Source: JAXMCI01 sp046349435 (lineage in GTDB: Bacteria; Pseudomonadota; Alphaproteobacteria; Dongiales; Dongiaceae). Taken from it: a stretch of 64,000 nt of DNA. The translations under genes and the position numbers were made by a program. Numbering within the stretch: the first letter of the stretch is position 1; each line of letters begins with the position of its first letter. A model generated the notes under the pieces. That model was not told where the DNA came from and ran no database searches. It saw only the letters and a list, made by a program, of their open reading frames with translations. Below, piece after piece: positions 60,502 to 64,000 of the stretch. The DNA is taken from the NCBI GenBank assembly GCA_046349435.1, contig JAXMCI010000036.1, positions 18,146 through 82,145 of the forward strand, given 5' to 3'.

Positions 60502-61728
60502 ATGGAGGAACCCCTGAGCGCCGAGCCGACCAGTAGCGCCGGGCGCCTCGTCCCGATCCGCCTTCTCGAGCCCGACGGGTTCTTCTGCGTCGAGCGCGCC
60601 GGCCCGGACTTTCTGTCCCCCGCGGCGCCGGCCGCGGCCATCTGGCGCGCCATCGACGGCGAGGAGCACCGGATCGGCCCCCATCTGCTGCACGGGATCA
60701 GCCACGCGGCGCCGGACAGCATGCACGGCTTCCTGCAGGCGGACTCCTACCGGAGCCGCCCGCGCTACTTCGCGCGCTTCCGCGACACGCTGGTGTTCCC
60801 GCGCTTCGGCCTCGTCATGCCGAGGCCGGGCGACGTCCTGGCGGACAGCGCCGCGTCGGTCCGCTGGGGGGCGCCACGGCTGCAGGGCGTGCCCGGCATC
60901 GTCGACCAGGGCGCCGAGCCGGCCTTCGACGAAGCGAGCGCCGCCGGCGCCCGGGTGATCGACCGGCCGGCCGTCCTGCTCGGCCACAAGACCCAGATCA
61001 TCTACGGCCACTGGCTGATGGACTGCCTGCCCGGGATCCTCTTCCTGCGCGAGCACATCCTGCGGGGCGGCGCCGCGATCCTGGCGCCGCCCCTCCATCC
61101 CTGGCAGCGCGCGAGCCTCGCCCGGCTCGGCGTCGCCGACGCCGTGCTCGAGGTCGCCGACGAGGTGGTGATCGCCCGCGACCTCATCTTCCCGAGCTTC
61201 CTCGATGTCGCCGAGGTGGCGCTGCCCTCCGCCGCGGCCCGCCGCACCTTCGCCGCGCTGGCCGGCACGTCGCGGCGCACCTCCGGCGGCAGCCGCTGCC
61301 TCTATGTCAGCCGGGCCGGCATCCCGGGCAACCGGCCAATGCTCAACGAGAGCCGGCTGGAGCGGGCGCTGGGCGGGCTCGGGTTCGAGTGCGTCAGGCC
61401 GGAGCTGCTCGAGCTGGGGCACCAGATCGAAGCGTTTTCCGCGGCCCGTGTCATCGCCGGCCCGCACGGCTCCGGGCTCGCCAACATCGGCTTCGCGCCG
61501 CCCGGCTGCGTCGTCCTCGACCTGCTGCTGTCGACCGTGCCGGATCCCTGGATCTGCCGGCTGTCGGCCGTGCTCGGCCATCGCTATGCCTATCTCGTCA
61601 CACCGGCGCCGCCGACGACGATGGTTGGCGCCGACGGCGTCCGGCGCGCGGACCCCGCCGCCGGCTACGAGGTCGACATCGAGCGGGTGCTCCGGATCGC
61701 GGCGGCGGCCCAGCGGCTCGACGCCTGA
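60502..61728 (+). CDS. Glycosyltransferase family 61 (DUF563)-like protein
   Basis: A 408-residue protein with the GT61 pattern: the mid segment THKTQIIYGHWLMDCLPG-type (GHKTQIIYGHWLMD), RCLYVSRAGIPGNRPMLNES, and the C-terminal nucleotide-sugar motif IAGPHGSGLANIGFAPPG. Bacterial GT61 proteins transfer sugars in surface polysaccharide assembly. The start at 60502 follows CGAGAGG. It precedes a sulfotransferase/GT2 gene by 96 bases in the same direction, so this is likely the edge of an exopolysaccharide or capsule cluster. Confidence 0.88.
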   Translation: MEEPLSAEPTSSAGRLVPIRLLEPDGFFCVERAGPDFLSPAAPAAAIWRAIDGEEHRIGPHLLHGISHAAPDSMHGFLQADSYRSRPRYFARFRDTLVFPRFGLVMPRPGDVLADSAASVRWGAPRLQGVPGIVDQGAEPAFDEASAAGARVIDRPAVLLGHKTQIIYGHWLMDCLPGILFLREHILRGGAAILAPPLHPWQRASLARLGVADAVLEVADEVVIARDLIFPSFLDVAEVALPSAAARRTFAALAGTSRRTSGGSRCLYVSRAGIPGNRPMLNESRLERALGGLGFECVRPELLELGHQIEAFSAARVIAGPHGSGLANIGFAPPGCVVLDLLLSTVPDPWICRLSAVLGHRYAYLVTPAPPTTMVGADGVRRADPAAGYEVDIERVLRIAAAAQRLDA

Positions 61729-61824
61729 CCCCGTTTCCCCGGCGCGACGAGGTCTGATAGGGTCGCCGGCGAGTCCGGACTGGCTCGCTCGGGCCTGGCC
61801 GGACCGGGGGTCCGGGGCCAGCGC

Positions 61825-64000
61825 ATGAGCAAAATATTCCTGCATGTGCCGAAGACGGCGGGCACCAGCCTGCTGGTCGCGTTGCGGCGCCATCTCCGCC
61901 AGGACGAGCTGCTCGAGTACTACGAGAATCAGCCCGGCAAGAGCTTCGCCGAGATCCGGCCGCGGGCGGCCCGTGCCCGCCTCGTCTACGGGCATGCCAG
62001 CCACGGCATCCACCAGGGGCTCGGCGTCGCGCCGCGCTACGGGATCATCCTGCGCGAGCCGGTCGCGCGGGTCCGCTCGCTCTACCACTACATGGCGCGC
62101 GATCCGCAATCCGAGCACCACGACCGCTTCCGGCAGGGCCTGTCGCTGGCCGACTTCGTCGAGCTGCGGCTGACCAACCAGACCCGCAACCACATGACCC
62201 AGATCGCGGCCGGGATCGAGAGCGACGTGCTCGATGAGGCGGTCCTCTGGCAAGCCCAGGACAACCTTTCGTGCTTCGACTATGTCGGGATCCTGGAGGC
62301 GCTGGACCGTACGGCGCTCGAGGCCTTCCTCGGCGTGCCGCCGCTCGAGATCGGGCAGCACAATGTCGGCAGCTATGCGCGTGAGCCGCTGTCCGGCCGG
62401 GACCGCAGCGTGGTCGAGCGCTGCAACGCCTACGACCTGGAGCTCTACCGGCATGCGGTCGGGCTGGCGCGGTCGCGCCGGCGTGCGGCAGGACGAAGGT
62501 TCTACGACCTGGGGGCGTCGCCCCGGCGATCGCCGGAGCCGGTCGCCGAGCCCCGGCCGGAGCCCTTGCCCGAGTCCCCGGTCGAGCGCCCGGTCGAGCC
62601 CGTGGCCGAGCCCTGCGCCTCGCGGATGAGCCGGGCGGAGCGGGCGACGCGGACGTGCCTGGAGGAGACGGCGGAGGTGGCGACGCTGCGGGAGCGGGCC
62701 CGGCAGCAGGAACGCCTCGTCCTGGCGCTCGGCGCCCTGCTCGCGGAGCAGCGCGAGCATCGTCGGCGCGCGGAGGCCGCATTGCTGGACCGCGAGGCGG
62801 CGATCGAGGCCGTCATCGCGACCGTCAGGGCCTCGAGATCCTGGCGGCTGACCCGGCCGCTGCGCCGGCTGCGCGGCGCCTCGGCCGACGACATCCCGGT
62901 GCCTGCGGCGCCGGCGCGCGCGCCGGCCGCCCCATCCGCGTCGCCGGGCCGGGCCGCGCTGGAAGCCACCGGCCTGTTCGATGTCGCCTGGTACATCGAG
63001 GAGAATACCGACGTGGCGCTGCTCGCCGACGACCCGCTCGAGCACTATCTCGTATTCGGCGCCGCCGAAGGCCGCAGCCCGCATCCGCTGTTCGATCCCG
63101 CCTTCTACGGCGCGCAGCAACCGGGGCTGCCCGCCGGCGCCAACCCGCTGCTGCACTACTGCACCGAGGGCGCCGCGGCGCTTCGCGACCCCGGGCCGCT
63201 CTTCAGCACGAGCTTCTATCTCGAGGCCAATCCCGATGTGCGGCAGTCCGGGATGAACCCGCTCTGGCACTTCTGCGAGCACGGCCTGCTGGAGGGCCGC
63301 CGGCCGCACCCCGATCTCCGTCCCGCCCTGCCGCAACTCGCCCCCTTCGACCCGGCGCGGCCCCGGGAGGCGGTGCGCTGGCTGGCGCGGCGCGCCAAGG
63401 CCGCCGGCCTGGCCGAGGCGCGGCTGGCCGCGGCGAAGCGGCTGTGGCGCCAGCAGGCGGAGGCGCAGCTGGCGGCGTTCCTGCGCGGCGCCGCCCGGCT
63501 GGCCCTGCCCCGCGCCGCCCGGCCGCGGCTCTCGGTGATCCTGGTGCTCTACAACCAGGCCGCCCTGACGCTCGACTGCCTGCGCGCGCTCGCGGCCGGG
63601 GGCGGACCGCCGATGGAGACGATCATCGTCGACAACGGCTCGACCGACGAGACCGTCGCCCTCCTGCGCCGGCTCGACGGCGCGCGGATCCTCCGCAACC
63701 CCGGCAATCCCGGCTATGCGGCGGCGGTGAACCAGGCCGCCGGGGTCGCCGCGGGGGAGTTCCTGCTGCTGCTCAACAACGATGCCCTGGTGGAGCCGGG
63801 GGCGATCCAGGCGGCGATGGCGGCCATCGAGCGGTCGGCCGACATCGGCGCGGTCGGCGGGCGCGTCCTGCTGGCCGACGGCACCTTGCAGGAGGCGGGC
63901 TGCCTGGTCTGGAGCGACGGCGGGTGCCATGGCTATGGTCGGGGCGACGACCCCGAGCGCGGCGAGTACCGCTTCCGCCGCGAGGTGGATTTCTGCTCCG
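61825..64000 (+). CDS. Sulfotransferase / NPDV-repeat / GT2 glycosyltransferase fusion, 3'-truncated by the window
   Basis: An open frame from ATG 61825 to the right edge (725 codons, no stop). The N-terminal sulfotransferase-like part has the PAPS 5'-phosphosulfate loop KIFLHVPKTAGTSLLVALRR and 3'-phosphate motif ILREPVARVRSLYHY. A Pro/Glu-rich linker (about 235-265) and an Arg/Glu-rich helical coiled stretch follow. Two or three copies of a repeat with the pattern FDxxxYLxxNPDV...NPLxHxxxxGxxEGRxP (about 385-500) come next. Then a GT2 domain: LSVILVLYNQAALTLDCLRA, ETIIVDNGSTDET, GEFLLLLNNDALVEPGAI. The protein probably sulfates or glycosylates a surface glycan. No Shine-Dalgarno of note precedes it. 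Codon use matches the neighbours. Confidence 0.88.
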   Translation, partial: MSKIFLHVPKTAGTSLLVALRRHLRQDELLEYYENQPGKSFAEIRPRAARARLVYGHASHGIHQGLGVAPRYGIILREPVARVRSLYHYMARDPQSEHHDRFRQGLSLADFVELRLTNQTRNHMTQIAAGIESDVLDEAVLWQAQDNLSCFDYVGILEALDRTALEAFLGVPPLEIGQHNVGSYAREPLSGRDRSVVERCNAYDLELYRHAVGLARSRRRAAGRRFYDLGASPRRSPEPVAEPRPEPLPESPVERPVEPVAEPCASRMSRAERATRTCLEETAEVATLRERARQQERLVLALGALLAEQREHRRRAEAALLDREAAIEAVIATVRASRSWRLTRPLRRLRGASADDIPVPAAPARAPAAPSASPGRAALEATGLFDVAWYIEENTDVALLADDPLEHYLVFGAAEGRSPHPLFDPAFYGAQQPGLPAGANPLLHYCTEGAAALRDPGPLFSTSFYLEANPDVRQSGMNPLWHFCEHGLLEGRRPHPDLRPALPQLAPFDPARPREAVRWLARRAKAAGLAEARLAAAKRLWRQQAEAQLAAFLRGAARLALPRAARPRLSVILVLYNQAALTLDCLRALAAGGGPPMETIIVDNGSTDETVALLRRLDGARILRNPGNPGYAAAVNQAAGVAAGEFLLLLNNDALVEPGAIQAAMAAIERSADIGAVGGRVLLADGTLQEAGCLVWSDGGCHGYGRGDDPERGEYRFRREVDFCS

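Noticed and set aside
60298..63930. A 1210-codon minus-strand frame opposite the GT61 and sulfotransferase genes
   Set aside because: Its composition is that of a mirror of high-GC codons and it shows no domain motifs. The plus strand has clear enzyme motifs.

Overview
The window is GC-rich DNA (roughly 70% or more by eye), densely packed with protein genes, with most ribosome-binding sites and start codons overlapping upstream stops. Codon bias, the run helicase - S4 protein - FdxA ferredoxin - CarD - RpoH at 45-52 kb, and the abundance of ABC importers with Tat-type signal peptides point to an alphaproteobacterium, most likely Rhodospirillales-like. That placement is an inference from synteny. 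No rRNA, tRNA, CRISPR array, phage or insertion sequence was recognised.

Layout. (1) 1-2769: the end of a multidomain hybrid sensor kinase broken by about nine frameshifts. (2) 2.7-10.9 kb: a LysR regulator divergent from an operon with a metal-ligand-deficient M24 (creatinase-like) protein, a Tat-exported binding protein, a thiamine-diphosphate enzyme and a PotABC-type importer. (3) 10.9-22.0 kb: nine leftward genes that look like one operon: a uracil-DNA glycosylase homologue, GMC oxidoreductase, NIPSNAP-like protein, BMP-type nucleoside importer (four genes), a VOC::thymidine-phosphorylase fusion and an ATZ/TRZ-type amidohydrolase. Its promoter carries a palindrome close to the RutR box and faces a RutR-like TetR gene. 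(4) 22.8-24.3 kb: an acyl-CoA synthetase. (5) 24.7-40.7 kb: a catabolic cluster with a urea/amide-type ABC importer, two amidase-signature hydrolases, PrpD-, PrpF- and PrpB-family enzymes, a tricarballylate-dehydrogenase-like flavoprotein, a CMD-family protein, an aldehyde dehydrogenase and an FCD-type GntR regulator. Three near-identical 15-bp sites (TGYCAACTGTYGACA) lie in its three main promoter regions. (6) 40.7-64 kb: mostly housekeeping genes (htpG, Suv3-like helicase, fdxA, carD, rpoH, class III cyclase, thermonuclease, pip, glgX, SleB-type hydrolase, zwf), then a polysaccharide-type region with a GT61 glycosyltransferase and a sulfotransferase/GT2 fusion that runs off the right edge.

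How it works together. Two accessory systems stand out. The first appears to import nucleosides and cleave them with a phosphorylase fused to a VOC domain, under a pyrimidine-sensing repressor. The second reads as uptake and hydrolysis of an amide, then methylcitrate/tricarballylate-style dehydrogenation, isomerisation, (de)hydration and C-C cleavage, under one GntR repressor. Substrates of both are inferred, not shown. Dispersed palindromic (REP-like) repeats sit in several intergenic gaps.
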